Below are positions 16,326-24,847 of a DNA stretch of 64,000 bases, piece by piece; the first letter of the stretch is position 1; every line of letters starts with the position of its first letter. A model generated the notes under the pieces. It was not told the DNA's origin. It saw only the letters and a list, made by a program, of their open reading frames with translations, and did not search any database. This stretch comes from CBDHCC01 sp965219235 (lineage in GTDB: Bacteria > Pseudomonadota > Alphaproteobacteria > Sphingomonadales > Sphingomonadaceae), in the NCBI GenBank assembly GCA_965219235.1, contig OZ244721.1, forward strand, positions 930,001 through 994,000. Direction: 5' to 3'. The position numbers and the translations under genes are program-made.

Positions 16326-18044
16326 TCAGTCGGCAGCACTCCACATATCCTCGAAGCAAATTGTTTTTCCCTCGATTTCAAATGAATACCGGAGAGGTCT
16401 GCGCGGCTCGATGCGTGACCGCTCCGCAAAGATTCTCTTATGAATCTCTGAGAAAACCCGTTCGGCCGGACCCACTTCGTAGCGCAGCCGAACAAACTGA
16501 TTCCAGTTGCAGGCTGCGATTTTTTCATTGGTGAGCGCAAACCCGTAGCTGGTGAACCGCGCATTGGACCTTCCTATCGCGAACGTCCTCACTTCGGTAG
16601 TAACTGCCCCTTTCGGAAGTTTCAGCTTGAGAGATCGGCACAGCTCAACCTCGCCAAACTCCTCAATCCAAGCATCCACTTGGTTGGCCCACACGCTAAC
16701 CCGTTCGACGAAATTCTTGGCCTTGCTCCTTATGGTCCGCAGCCGGTTTGAGCCGAAGTCCTGCCATTTGAGCTGAAACAGACCAAGCTCGCCCGTTGTC
16801 ATATCCAACACGGCCGCATCAATGTCGGTCACGAGGTTCCCGCCCCTCTTCAGACGTGTGGGAACTTCGACAATCTGATACCGGGTGCCCTCGAACAGAG
16901 CGTAAAGTTCCGACATCATCCATTGCTCTCTCGGCTGCCTAATCAATTGAGCAGTTGCCGGGCGGCGAAATTCGCTGAGCATTCTGATTGCCGCAAATGG
17001 ATTGCGGAAAATACTGCTGACCGGCGCAAGCCAGTAGCCCTCGGAAATTTCCAGCAGCATAGGCATGAAGGGTGCCGGCTCAGCCCCGAAATATCCTGCA
17101 TCGTGGCGAGTCACCACGATTGCGCGCAGAGCGCTTTCGACCCGATCCGCATCTATTCCAGTGAACGAGGAAATCGAGTCGACGAGTTCGTTCGGCCGCT
17201 TCCAGATCGTCAGGCTCATGCAGTAGTTTATGTTTGAGAGATGCTTGCTTCCCACACCGACAAACCAGATGTGCTTCAGATAAAAGCTGGCAAGCATCAT
17301 CACTACGGCGGCCACGTCCCCTCCGTTCAGTTCGTCTCCCTGCACGTCAGGATGGATTCCGGCTTCAGCCCGCCATTCCAAGGCTCGCTGGCCTATCAGC
17401 TGAATGAAATGTCCATCGAGTCTGGGATCGGCATCGTATCCGACCATTGTGCCGCGACCCGTCTCGAACGGGAAAACCAACGTCGCAACGAGATCATCGA
17501 CTTCGGCTGCGGTCAGTGACCCTGTGGCTTGTGCCTGCTCGTCTCCGTTCAACGCTTTTTCAAGCGCTTCGCCTTCAAGCTGGTCAAGGAAGTGGTCGCT
17601 GTCGTCCCTGACCATGAATTTAAGGCTGAGACCATTCTCAGTCTCGCTGCCCGTCAGGAAACCATGGAGCGCCATATCGGCGGCCTTCTGAAGGACTGCG
17701 CACTTGCCGAAAGCATGAAGCAACGATCGGACATGTGAGCGAGTGGTGGCCGTGCTCTCCTGGATTGGAATCCCCACTGTTTTTGGAAGCCTAGGCAACG
17801 CATAGTGAAGCAGCGGATTCCAGCCCCGACTCATGACGTCGAACGCCGGATAAGGAAGATGGTGGCTTTCGTCCTCGCTAGAACCGATCAATACGTTCTC
17901 ATAGTCGATGACGCGGGCGGCCTCGATGAGGATTGCCGCGCAGAGCATGTCGTCAAAGTCGTCGAGCCGGGTATGAATCGCAGACAATTGTGACCGCGCC
18001 ATTTGCGCGAGCATCTCGCTGAGGATGTCACTTGGAATTGTCAT
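16326..18044 (-). CDS. Unrecognised 572-aa protein with QxK (PD-(D/E)XK-like) C-terminus
   Basis: No family is recognised for the first 370 residues, which are helical with no membrane span or P-loop. The C-terminal part has the layout of a restriction-endonuclease fold: E379 in MSELYALFEG, TDID (D407, D409) in GGNLVTDIDAAVLD, then ELGLFQLKWQ with Q424-x-K426, followed by helices. QxK in place of ExK is known in Mrr-type nucleases. It is transcribed towards the defence operon from its own, unidentified promoter. A DNA-targeting defence or regulatory role is inferred from this motif and its place in the island. Confidence 0.75.
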   Translation of the reverse strand: MTIPSDILSEMLAQMARSQLSAIHTRLDDFDDMLCAAILIEAARVIDYENVLIGSSEDESHHLPYPAFDVMSRGWNPLLHYALPRLPKTVGIPIQESTATTRSHVRSLLHAFGKCAVLQKAADMALHGFLTGSETENGLSLKFMVRDDSDHFLDQLEGEALEKALNGDEQAQATGSLTAAEVDDLVATLVFPFETGRGTMVGYDADPRLDGHFIQLIGQRALEWRAEAGIHPDVQGDELNGGDVAAVVMMLASFYLKHIWFVGVGSKHLSNINYCMSLTIWKRPNELVDSISSFTGIDADRVESALRAIVVTRHDAGYFGAEPAPFMPMLLEISEGYWLAPVSSIFRNPFAAIRMLSEFRRPATAQLIRQPREQWMMSELYALFEGTRYQIVEVPTRLKRGGNLVTDIDAAVLDMTTGELGLFQLKWQDFGSNRLRTIRSKAKNFVERVSVWANQVDAWIEEFGEVELCRSLKLKLPKGAVTTEVRTFAIGRSNARFTSYGFALTNEKIAACNWNQFVRLRYEVGPAERVFSEIHKRIFAERSRIEPRRPLRYSFEIEGKTICFEDMWSAAD

Positions 18045-18643
18045 CTCACCAGAATTTAATCAGGAATGATGATTGATGGCTAGCGCTGCCCTTCGGGCGA
18101 CCCGCTCTATCCGCTTGCGCGGACCGGGCCTGTAGTCCTGGCCCATTCGGGTGACGATCGGGAGCGGGGGATGATGAGCGGGAGGGGTTGAGGACGCGCT
18201 CTGTCCCGCGCTTCGCGCTCCTAAGGGCGCGGATTGCTTGTTCTAACCCGCTGGCGCTCTCGCCTCTCTTCTTGCCGGATGAGCGCCGGGCGCGCGCTCG
18301 CTTCGACGGCGGCGCTGCGCTTCGCGCAACTGCCTTGTCGCTCGCTCGGCTTGCCGGCACGCCATCCGTCTGCGTCGCGCCGGGCGAGGGCGCCGTTGTT
18401 GGTGATCCGCTGCGCTTCTCTGTGAGCGCCTGACCGGCGCTGTTGCCTGTTGGTTAAAACGCCAAGGGCTTTGCCCTCTCGTTCCCCAAACCGAAATAGA
18501 CGCCCCCGTGTGGCGGTCGCTTGCGCGCCCGCTGGCCCGCGCCAGAGCATCGATTTCGGTTTTCCCTCCCCCTCCCATCCTCGCCGGAAGGCAGGCCGCA
18601 TGCCGCAGGCAGTGCGGCTTTCAGCCGAAGGAAGATTTGGGAT
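18045..18643. other. Non-coding junction between defence cargo and mobilisation module
   Basis: About 600 bp with no supportable gene on either strand. It is GC-rich with many short variants of GCTTCGCGC and CGCTGGCGCTC. An AT-richer patch around 18440-18510 (TTGGTTAAAACG, CCCAAACCGAAATAGA) could hold a promoter for the small genes downstream. It must also contain the promoter of the leftward 572-aa gene. Confidence 0.5.
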
Positions 18644-18850
18644 ATGACCGATTTGTTGTTGCAGTATCGCGCTTGCGGAGCGGAGTGCCGCGACGATTAT
18701 CTGCGTCAGGTGGCGCACGAGAACGGTTTGCCACTGGCCTGTGTTCGCAGGATTGCCGACCGGCTTGGCGAACGCGAGGACTTCGGGGCGCTTGTTCTGA
18801 TTTGCGAGGAGCGCAACACGCGAAGCCTCAATCGAGGGTGGGCGCAATGA
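18644..18850 (+). CDS. Small hypothetical protein of the mobilisation module
   Basis: 68 aa, MTDLLLQYRACGAECRDDY..., preceded by GGAAGA about 8 bases upstream. It contains a compact helical stretch (RQVAHENGLPLACVRRIADRLGEREDF) resembling a small helix-turn-helix. The next small gene overlaps by ATGA, which supports both being real. No family is recognised. Its position upstream of traCD/traA suggests a plasmid-type accessory role. Confidence 0.6.
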   Translation: MTDLLLQYRACGAECRDDYLRQVAHENGLPLACVRRIADRLGEREDFGALVLICEERNTRSLNRGWAQ

Positions 18851-19038
18851 GCGCCCGCAAGCGCGAGCGTATCGCGCAGAGCGATCCCAGTCAGATGATG
18901 ATTTCGGGCGTGAAACCCGTCAGCCTTGGAGAGCGCGTGTCGTGGGCCGCGCAACAGCCTATGCAGCCCAAGGCGACGCAACGCCCGCTCGACATTGGAT
19001 TCTGGAACCCGATGCGCGACCAGTTGGAGATGTTTTGA
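18847..19038 (+). CDS. Small hypothetical protein coupled to the preceding gene
   Basis: 63 aa, MSARKRERIAQSDPSQMM... ending NPMRDQLEMF. Its ATG overlaps the TGA of the upstream gene, so it is probably translated by coupling. The sequence is basic at the start and has no recognisable domain. It converges on traD, whose stop lies 36 bp downstream. Function unknown. Confidence 0.55.
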   Translation: MSARKRERIAQSDPSQMMISGVKPVSLGERVSWAAQQPMQPKATQRPLDIGFWNPMRDQLEMF

Positions 19039-19073
19039 TATTGGCGGGGCGATGCCTATACATGGCATCGCCT

Positions 19074-19301
19074 TCACGTTTCGCTTTCAGCCTCAAATGC
19101 CCGCTTGCCCTTGCGCTTCCACAGCAGGAGCGCCTGTTCGCGTTCCTCGCCGCGCAGTTTGGCGGCGACGGTGAGGAATGCGCCGTAGAGCGTGGCGCGG
19201 TCATCGTCGGCGAGTTCGACCAGTCCGGCCTTCACCACCAGGCCGCCCAGCTCGATCAGTTGCCGGGTGCGTTCGCGCCGCTTGACTTGCCATTCGCGCA
19301 T
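19074..19301 (-). CDS. traD: Conjugal transfer protein TraD (Ti-type, small)
   Basis: 75 aa from MREWQVKRRERTRQ; an in-frame ATG at 19340 would overlap traC by 17 bp. The core RRERTRQLIELGGLVVKAGL and TLYGAFLTVAAKLRG matches the short TraD family (PF06412) of Ti/Ri plasmids, which is unrelated to the large F-type TraD coupling protein. It lies downstream of traC on the same strand and divergent from traA, the Ti-plasmid order. Its role in oriT processing is not well defined. Confidence 0.8.
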   Translation of the reverse strand: MREWQVKRRERTRQLIELGGLVVKAGLVELADDDRATLYGAFLTVAAKLRGEEREQALLLWKRKGKRAFEAESET

Positions 19302-19323
19302 GTCGGTTCGCGCCTTTCGTGCC

Positions 19324-19629
19324 TCAAGCCGATGCCGCATCGCTTTCAGCCGCGCGAGCGCCGCTCGGCTGGCGTTCAGTTCCTTCGCCACGCTTGCGCG
19401 CCGCGCCTTGAAAGAAGGCCGCGCCGCGCTTGCGCCAGCTCTCCTTTCGCGCGGCGTCACCGTTCCCGGTGATATCAAGCAAGGCGCCCGCGAGCGTTTC
19501 CGCATCAATGGCGTCGGCTCCGGTGGCAATAACCAGTTCGCCAAGTTGAAGAACGCGGCGTTCTTTGAGTTGCCGGGCTTTGTCGGCAAGTGCTTTCAGT
19601 TCCGAATCGATATCACGGGGCTTGCGCAT
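19324..19629 (-). CDS. traC: Conjugal transfer protein TraC-like
   Basis: 101 aa starting MRKPRDIDSELKALADKARQLKERR. The N-terminal coiled-coil-like helix is followed by LGELVIATGADAIDAETLAGALLDI, the arrangement seen in Ti-type TraC. The C-terminal 40 residues are Arg/Ala/Gly-rich. It is the first gene of the leftward traCD pair, divergent from traA, with the oriT-like sequence between them. In Ti plasmids TraC assists the relaxase at oriT; that role here is inference from family and position. Confidence 0.75.
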   Translation of the reverse strand: MRKPRDIDSELKALADKARQLKERRVLQLGELVIATGADAIDAETLAGALLDITGNGDAARKESWRKRGAAFFQGAARKRGEGTERQPSGARAAESDAASA

Positions 19630-19740
19630 CGTCTGTCTCCATTGAGAGGTGATGCACCGATCATAATGTCGCGCCGCGCTATATGCTTTAGGGTCGTCGG
19701 GACAGTCTGACACCACCTAGTCCCGAGCAGGATTTTATCA

Positions 19741-19775
19741 TGGGAGGGCGCGCTTATACGTCGTGCCGACGCCGC
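19741..19775. other. oriT-like nic region (Ti/IncQ type)
   Basis: GGGCGCGCTTATACGTCG at 19746-19763 is followed by a hairpin CGTCG-TGC-CGACG (19759-19771). The other strand reads TATAAGCGCGCCCT, close to the IncQ/Ti-type nic consensus around TAAGTGCGCCCT. It lies between the divergent traC and traA genes, where oriT sits in Ti plasmids. The exact nick cannot be assigned here. Confidence 0.7.
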
Positions 19776-19801
19776 TTCAGTGGCGTAGATGGATTGCCGT
19801 C

Positions 19802-22687
19802 ATGGCGATCTTCCACCTCTCGGTCAAAGTCATCAGCCGCGCCAGCGGCCGCAGCGCGGTTGCGGCCTCGGCTTACCGCGCCGCCGAACGGCTGCACGAC
19901 GAGCGGCTCGACCGCGATCATGACTTCACCAACAAAGATGGCGTCGTCCATTCCGAAGTGATGCTGCCCGACGGCGCGCCGCCGGAGTTCGCCGACCGAG
20001 AGAAGCTTTGGAATGCGGTCGAAGCCGCCGAGAAGCGCAAGGACGCGCAGCTTGCCCGCGAGGTCGAGTTCGCCATTCCACGCGAATTGAACAAGCAGCA
20101 GGGCATCTCGCTGGCGCGGGAGTTCGTCGAAGCCGAGTTCGTCGATAAAGGGATGATCGCCGACCTCAATGTCCATTGGGATATCGGCGCGGACGGCAAT
20201 CCCAAACCCCACGCCCATGTCATGCTGACCATGCGCGAAGTCGGCAAGGATGGGTTCGGCGCGAAGGTGCGCGACTGGAACAAGGCCGAGCTGGTCGCGC
20301 GGTGGCGCGAACGCTGGGCGGATCATGTCAATCAGCGGCTCGCCGAACTCGATATCGACGCGCGCGTCGATCACCGCAGCCTGGAGGCACAGGGCATTGC
20401 GCTCGAACCGCAGGACAAGATCGGCCCCGCCGCCTCGCGCATTGGCGGGCGCGGACTTGAGGCCGACCGCATCGAAGAGCACCGCGCTATCGCCCAGCGC
20501 AACGGCGAACGCATCATCGCCAATCCGACTGTCGCACTCGACGCGATCACCCACCAGCAGGCCACGTTCACGACTCGCGACCTTGCCATGTTCGTGCACC
20601 GGCACAGCGATGGAAAAGGGCAGTTCGATGCGGCCCTGAGCGCCGCTCGCGGATCGCCCGATTTGATCGCGTTGGGCAAGGACGGACGCGGCGAACAGCG
20701 GTTCACTTCGCGCCAAATGATCGAGACAGAACAACGGTTGCAGTGCGCATCGCAATTGATGGCGGAGCGCGAGCGCCATCTCGTTTGCGAAAGGGAACAG
20801 GCGGGCGCGTTGGCGCGCGCCGAAGAGCGCAGGCTGTTGCTATCGGGCGAGCAACGAGCGGCGTTCGAGCATGTCACAGACGGACGCGGCCTTAGCATTG
20901 TCGTCGGCTATGCCGGGACCGGCAAGAGCGCGATGCTTGGTGTTGCGCGCGAGGCTTGGGAAAGCGCAGGCTACACCGTTCGCGGCGCGGCGCTGTCCGG
21001 CATTGCCGCCGAAGGATTGGAGCATGGTTCGGGCATTGCGTCGCGCACCATCGCCAGCCTTGAGCATCAATGGAGCCTGGGCCGCGAGCAACTGGATTCG
21101 CGCGACGTGCTCGTCATCGACGAGGCGGGGATGGTCGGCACGCGCCAGATGGAGCGCGTGCTTGTCGCGGCCGTCCACGCAGGCGCGAAAGTGGTCTTGG
21201 TGGGCGACCCGCAGCAGCTTCAGGCCATCGAGGCCGGAGCGGCGTTTCGCGCCATCCATGAACGGCATGGCGGGGTCGAGATCAGCGAAGTGCGCCGCCA
21301 GCATGACGGCTGGCAACAGGACGCCACCCGGCACCTTGCCACCGGGCGCACCGGCCAAGCCATTCACGCCTATGACGAACGCGGCATGGTCCATCCCGCC
21401 GCGACGCGCGAGGCCGCGCGCGGCGCGCTGATCGAGTGCTGGGATCGCGACCGGCAAGCCAGCCCCGGCGATACGCGGATCATCCTCACCCACACCAATG
21501 ACGAGGTGCGCGAACTCAACGAAGCGGCGCGCGGGCGGATGCGTGACACCGGCGAGATTGGCAACGACGTGCCGATCAGAGCGGAGCGCGGCGAGCGGCA
21601 GTTTGCCAGTGGCGACCGCATCCTGTTTCTGCGCAACGAACGCGGGCTTGCAGTCAAGAACGGCACGCTCGGCACCGTCGAGCAGGTGACACCACAGCGC
21701 ATGGCCGTGCGCACGGACGATGGCCGCAGCGTCGCCTTCGACACTAGGGATTATGCGCACATCGATCACGGCTACGCCGCAACGATCCACAAGGCGCAGG
21801 GCATGACGGTGGACCGGTCGCATGTGCTCGCCACGCCGGGCATGGACACCCACGGAGCCTATGTCGCGATGTCTCGCCACCGCGACGGCGTTGCCTTGCA
21901 TTATGGCCGCGACGACTTCGCCGATCAGTCGAAACTTGTCCGCACGTTGAGCCGGGAACGCGGCAAGGACATGGCAAGCGACTACAGCCCGGAGCAGCAA
22001 TTCGCCGACCGGCGCGGTATCACCTTCCGCGAGCGTATCGTCGCGATCGCGCGACAGTTGCCGGAGCGGGCGAAGTCGATCTTTGCCAGCTTCCGCCCGC
22101 AGGCGCACAAGCTCGAAGCATTGCCCGCCGAGCAGACAGGACGTTCCGATCAGCGGCGCGCGGTCGAACGCTATGCGCGCGCCACCGCCGACCTCGGGCA
22201 GATGCGCGAGCAGGGCTTGCCGTTTCTGCCGCATCAGCAAGAGGCACTGGTGAAGGCCGCGAAGGCGCTCGACGCCATCCGGCCCCATGCCGCCGCCGAC
22301 CTCGCCAGCGCCTTGCAGCGCCAGCCCGCGCTTATCCGCGAGGCGTCCGATGGTCGCAGCCAGGGCGCGATGCGCGCCATGCAGCTTGAAGCGGATATCC
22401 GCATTGACCCTGCCAAGCGCGCCGACCGCTTTGTCAATGACTGGCAGCGGCTGAGCCAACAGCGGGAAGGCGCGATCAAATCGCACGATCAGGATCGCAC
22501 GAGTGTCGTCACCGGCAGCATGGGCACGATGGCCAAGGCGCTGGAGCGCGACCCGCAGGTCGAGTCCTTGCTGCGCGCGCGGAAGATCGAGCTTGGCCTT
22601 GGCCCCGACCGCAGCGGCGGCATCGCACACCAACTGAGCGAACAACTCGGTCGCGGACGCACCCGCGACATCGGCATCAGCATATGA
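19802..22687 (+). CDS. traA: Ti-type conjugative relaxase-helicase TraA (MobQ family)
   Basis: 961 aa from MAIFHLSVKVISRASGRSAV; a longer frame from 19763 lacks family support and would run through oriT. The N-terminal MobA/MobL relaxase has Y25 (AASAYRAAERL) and the metal-binding set H125, H137 and H139 (PHAHVML). An SF1 helicase of the TraI/RecD2 type follows: Walker A GYAGTGKS at 369-376, VLVIDEAGMV, GDPQQLQAIEAGAAF, and GYAATIHKAQGMTVDRSHV with VAMSRHRD. It nicks and unwinds the oriT strand for transfer. It is somewhat shorter at the C-terminus than Ti TraA. Confidence 0.93.
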   Translation: MAIFHLSVKVISRASGRSAVAASAYRAAERLHDERLDRDHDFTNKDGVVHSEVMLPDGAPPEFADREKLWNAVEAAEKRKDAQLAREVEFAIPRELNKQQGISLAREFVEAEFVDKGMIADLNVHWDIGADGNPKPHAHVMLTMREVGKDGFGAKVRDWNKAELVARWRERWADHVNQRLAELDIDARVDHRSLEAQGIALEPQDKIGPAASRIGGRGLEADRIEEHRAIAQRNGERIIANPTVALDAITHQQATFTTRDLAMFVHRHSDGKGQFDAALSAARGSPDLIALGKDGRGEQRFTSRQMIETEQRLQCASQLMAERERHLVCEREQAGALARAEERRLLLSGEQRAAFEHVTDGRGLSIVVGYAGTGKSAMLGVAREAWESAGYTVRGAALSGIAAEGLEHGSGIASRTIASLEHQWSLGREQLDSRDVLVIDEAGMVGTRQMERVLVAAVHAGAKVVLVGDPQQLQAIEAGAAFRAIHERHGGVEISEVRRQHDGWQQDATRHLATGRTGQAIHAYDERGMVHPAATREAARGALIECWDRDRQASPGDTRIILTHTNDEVRELNEAARGRMRDTGEIGNDVPIRAERGERQFASGDRILFLRNERGLAVKNGTLGTVEQVTPQRMAVRTDDGRSVAFDTRDYAHIDHGYAATIHKAQGMTVDRSHVLATPGMDTHGAYVAMSRHRDGVALHYGRDDFADQSKLVRTLSRERGKDMASDYSPEQQFADRRGITFRERIVAIARQLPERAKSIFASFRPQAHKLEALPAEQTGRSDQRRAVERYARATADLGQMREQGLPFLPHQQEALVKAAKALDAIRPHAAADLASALQRQPALIREASDGRSQGAMRAMQLEADIRIDPAKRADRFVNDWQRLSQQREGAIKSHDQDRTSVVTGSMGTMAKALERDPQVESLLRARKIELGLGPDRSGGIAHQLSEQLGRGRTRDIGISI

Positions 22688-22699
22688 AGGAGACAAGTG

Positions 22700-23476
22700 A
22701 TGGAACCAACCGATATCGATGAAGTTCAACTGGACCTGGAAGCAGACGCTAGCACCGAAACTAGGGCCGAGCTTCAAGCCGCAGTCAGCCCTGACCCAAG
22801 GGTCCAGAGCGACCCGGCCACCGCAGCCTTTGCGCGGCTTGAGGGCGAAATGGCGTTGATGCGTCGCGCGGTCGAACATCTTGCCGCCGAGCGCGCCGAT
22901 ATCGTCATTCCCGACTACGAAGCGACGTTGGCGGAAATGAGCAAACGGCTAGGCGCTATTCGGGGCAGCATCGACGATATCGCCGAACACCCGGCCATGC
23001 AGGTGACGCCCGACAGTTTTGGCAGGCGGATCGAGGCCGCAGCGGAGGCAGCGCGGCGCGGCGATCAAGGCCGGATCAACGACGCACAAAGGGAGCTGCG
23101 GCAAGCGACGCAGGACATGCGGGCTGTCACATCGCAAGCCCGCACGAGCGCGGATCAACGCCGAACTCTGTTTCAGGCCGTCGGTGGCGGATTGTTCGGC
23201 GGCATCCTGCTATGGTCGTTTCTTCCCGGCACCATCGCCCGCGCGGTGCCGGAGAGCTGGCATTGGCCTGAGCGCATGGCGCGGCATGTGCTTGGGGACC
23301 GGACCGTCATCGATGCTGGCATTCGCCTGATCCGCTCCCAGAATCCCACGGCTTGGGAAGAGATCGCCTACGCGGCGAAGATTTCGGATGCCAATGCCGA
23401 TGCCATCGAAGGCTGCAAGGGCAAGGCAGATAAAGCCGGACGGGCGGTAGATTGCGTGCTTCGCATAGGCAGCTAG
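22700..23476 (+). CDS. DUF6118-like membrane-anchored protein downstream of traA
   Basis: 258 aa. The ATG at 22700 is preferred over GTG 22697 because AAGGAGA lies 6 bases upstream, and the gene begins 12 bp after traA. The N-terminal 150 residues are acidic then helical and coiled-coil-like, rich in Ala/Glu/Arg. One membrane span follows at about 157-175 (LFGGILLWSFLPGTIA), then a soluble C-terminus with two Cys. Proteins of this type are common after traA on sphingomonad plasmids and are filed as DUF6118; the function is unknown. Confidence 0.7.
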   Translation: MEPTDIDEVQLDLEADASTETRAELQAAVSPDPRVQSDPATAAFARLEGEMALMRRAVEHLAAERADIVIPDYEATLAEMSKRLGAIRGSIDDIAEHPAMQVTPDSFGRRIEAAAEAARRGDQGRINDAQRELRQATQDMRAVTSQARTSADQRRTLFQAVGGGLFGGILLWSFLPGTIARAVPESWHWPERMARHVLGDRTVIDAGIRLIRSQNPTAWEEIAYAAKISDANADAIEGCKGKADKAGRAVDCVLRIGS

Positions 23477-23617
23477 AATGCGCCGAAATCCGACTTGATT
23501 CTACCAACAGGAATCCTGTGCATCATAGCAAAAATTCATGTTGGTATCGCAGTGGGTAGATGGTGATGAGCGGCGCTTGATTTCCTGTTGTTTTTCAACA
23601 GGCTGGAGAGGCTTCTG
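23477..23617. promoter_or_regulatory. Right arm of the att site with repeated short motifs
   Basis: It contains CAACAGG at 23506-23512 and 23596-23602, the latter in a hairpin CCTGTTG-TTTTT-CAACAGG (23584-23602). GTTGGTAT at 23540-23547 is the same octamer as at the integrase start. A partial core copy GGAATCCTGT lies at 23511-23520. The arrangement suits integrase/excisionase binding, which is inference. Confidence 0.5.
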
Positions 23618-23637
23618 GAATCCTGTCTCCCCGACCA
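23618..23637 (+). repeat. attR core (20-bp direct repeat of tRNA-Pro 3' end)
   Basis: GAATCCTGTCTCCCCGACCA is identical to the end of tRNA-Pro at 4416-4435, with no tRNA body upstream. It marks the right junction; chromosomal sequence resumes with the PPK2 gene. Confidence 0.9.
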
Positions 23638-23694
23638 CGCCGCACACGCCGGCACCCTCTCGCGCCGGCATGCGGAGATGCTAGGGTGCGTGCC

Positions 23695-24471
23695 ATGACC
23701 ATCGATCTGTCGCACTACGAATCCGGGCGGGGCCATGACGGCCACTACAAGCGCGATCTCGCCCGGCTTCAGGACCGCCTCGCGCGCGCGCAGATCGCGC
23801 ACATCGTCCACCGCCGCCGCGCCATCGTGCTGTTCGAGGGCTGGGACGCGGCCGGCAAGGGCGGGGCGATCCGGCGGCTGACCGCCGAATGGGATCCGCG
23901 CTGGTACGAGGTCTGGCCGATCGGCCCGCCGACGGAGCTGGAGCGCGAGCACCATTTCCTCTGGCGCTTCTGGCGGCGCCTGCCGGCCTGCGGCAACGTC
24001 GCGGTGTTCGACCGCTCCTGGTACGGGCGCGTCGCGGTCGAGCGGGTGGAGGGTTTCGCCACTCCCACCGAGGTCGAGGGCGCCTATGGCGAGATCAACG
24101 CCTTCGAGGCGCAGCAGCAGGCGCACGGCGTGGCGCTGGTCAAGCTGTTCGTCCATGTGACCCAGGCGGAGCAGGACCATCGCTTCCGCAAGCGCCTAGA
24201 CGATCCGTGGAAGCGCTGGAAGACGGGACGGGACGACTATCGCAATCGCGCGAAAAGAGAGGCGTATCTAAAGGCTTATGCGGAGATGTTCGCGCGCACC
24301 GACACGGGCGGATGCCCATGGACGGTCATCGACGGCAACGACAAGAAGGCGGCGCGGATCGCCGCCCTGACGGCGGTGGCCGACCGGCTGGAGGCGGCCG
24401 TCCCCATGGACCCGCCCCCGCTGGACCCGGAGGTCCGGCGCATCGCGGAAGAGGCGCTGGGGCCGGGGTGA
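23695..24471 (+). CDS. Polyphosphate kinase 2 family protein
   Basis: 258 aa from MTIDLSHYES; a GTG at 23686 is a less likely start. The PPK2 fold is clear: Walker A-like FEGWDAAGKGG (48-57), EWDPRWYEVWPIGPPTELEREHHFLWRFW, and FDRSWYGRVAVERVEGF with the lid residues, then RKRLDDPWKRWK. PPK2 enzymes transfer phosphate between polyphosphate and nucleotides; mono- or diphosphate preference cannot be read here. It is the first chromosomal gene to the right of the mobile element. The natural neighbours are therefore tRNA-Pro and this gene. Confidence 0.9.
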   Translation: MTIDLSHYESGRGHDGHYKRDLARLQDRLARAQIAHIVHRRRAIVLFEGWDAAGKGGAIRRLTAEWDPRWYEVWPIGPPTELEREHHFLWRFWRRLPACGNVAVFDRSWYGRVAVERVEGFATPTEVEGAYGEINAFEAQQQAHGVALVKLFVHVTQAEQDHRFRKRLDDPWKRWKTGRDDYRNRAKREAYLKAYAEMFARTDTGGCPWTVIDGNDKKAARIAALTAVADRLEAAVPMDPPPLDPEVRRIAEEALGPG

Positions 24472-24811
24472 TCGCGGGGACCGCCCCTCTCGCCGTGAGG
24501 CGATGATGTCGTCTGCAAACCCAAGAGGCCACTGTCGGTCGGCGCGGAGCGATGGTCCCAATCCTATCGTGCGCTTACCACACCCCCGCTCGTCCTGAGC
24601 CTGTCAAAGGACGCACCAGTGGCTCGGCCGCGGCGACCCTCGGAAGCGCCCTGCCCAACGTCCTTCGACAGGCTCAGGACGAGCGGATCGGGGTCGGGGA
24701 GTTCGACGTCCGCCTTCGCGTAGGAAGCGGTCGGGGTGAACCAGTGGTTCGCAAACCACATAATCACCCTCCGCAAGGAAGGGGAGGCGGACCGGCACCG
24801 CTGTACGAACC
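24472..24811. other. Intergenic region with a chromosomal inverted repeat
   Basis: About 340 bp with no supportable gene. It holds the inverted repeat at 24587-24685. The promoter at 24812-24840 lies just to its right. Confidence 0.55.
24587..24685. repeat. Inverted repeat CGTCCTGAGCCTGTC / GACAGGCTCAGGACG
   Basis: CGCTCGTCCTGAGCCTGTCA...GGACG at 24587-24613 returns as its near-exact inverse complement CGTCC...CGACAGGCTCAGGACGAGCG at 24659-24685, 45 bp apart. The CTTCGACAGGCTCAGGACG word is a frequent dispersed repeat in sphingomonad chromosomes (from memory). Either a REP-type element or a stem-loop in RNA. Confidence 0.7.
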
Positions 24812-24840
24812 TTGACATGAAAAACCAAATAGGCTATGAT
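24812..24840 (+). promoter_or_regulatory. Near-consensus sigma-70 promoter, probably leaderless
   Basis: TTGACA (24812-24817), a 17-bp spacer, then TATGAT (24835-24840). Transcription would start about 24846-24848, exactly at the ATG of the following gene (24848), so the message would have no 5' leader. Confidence 0.65.
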
Positions 24841-24847
24841 CTCGCGT

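Noticed and set aside
19074..19629. Possible single frameshifted gene across the two minus-strand frames
   Set aside because: Each half matches a separate Ti-type gene (TraC, TraD), each with its own start, in the known order.
23584..23602. Hairpin CCTGTTG-TTTTT-CAACAGG as a terminator for the DUF6118 gene
   Set aside because: No T-run after the stem; better explained as part of the att right arm.
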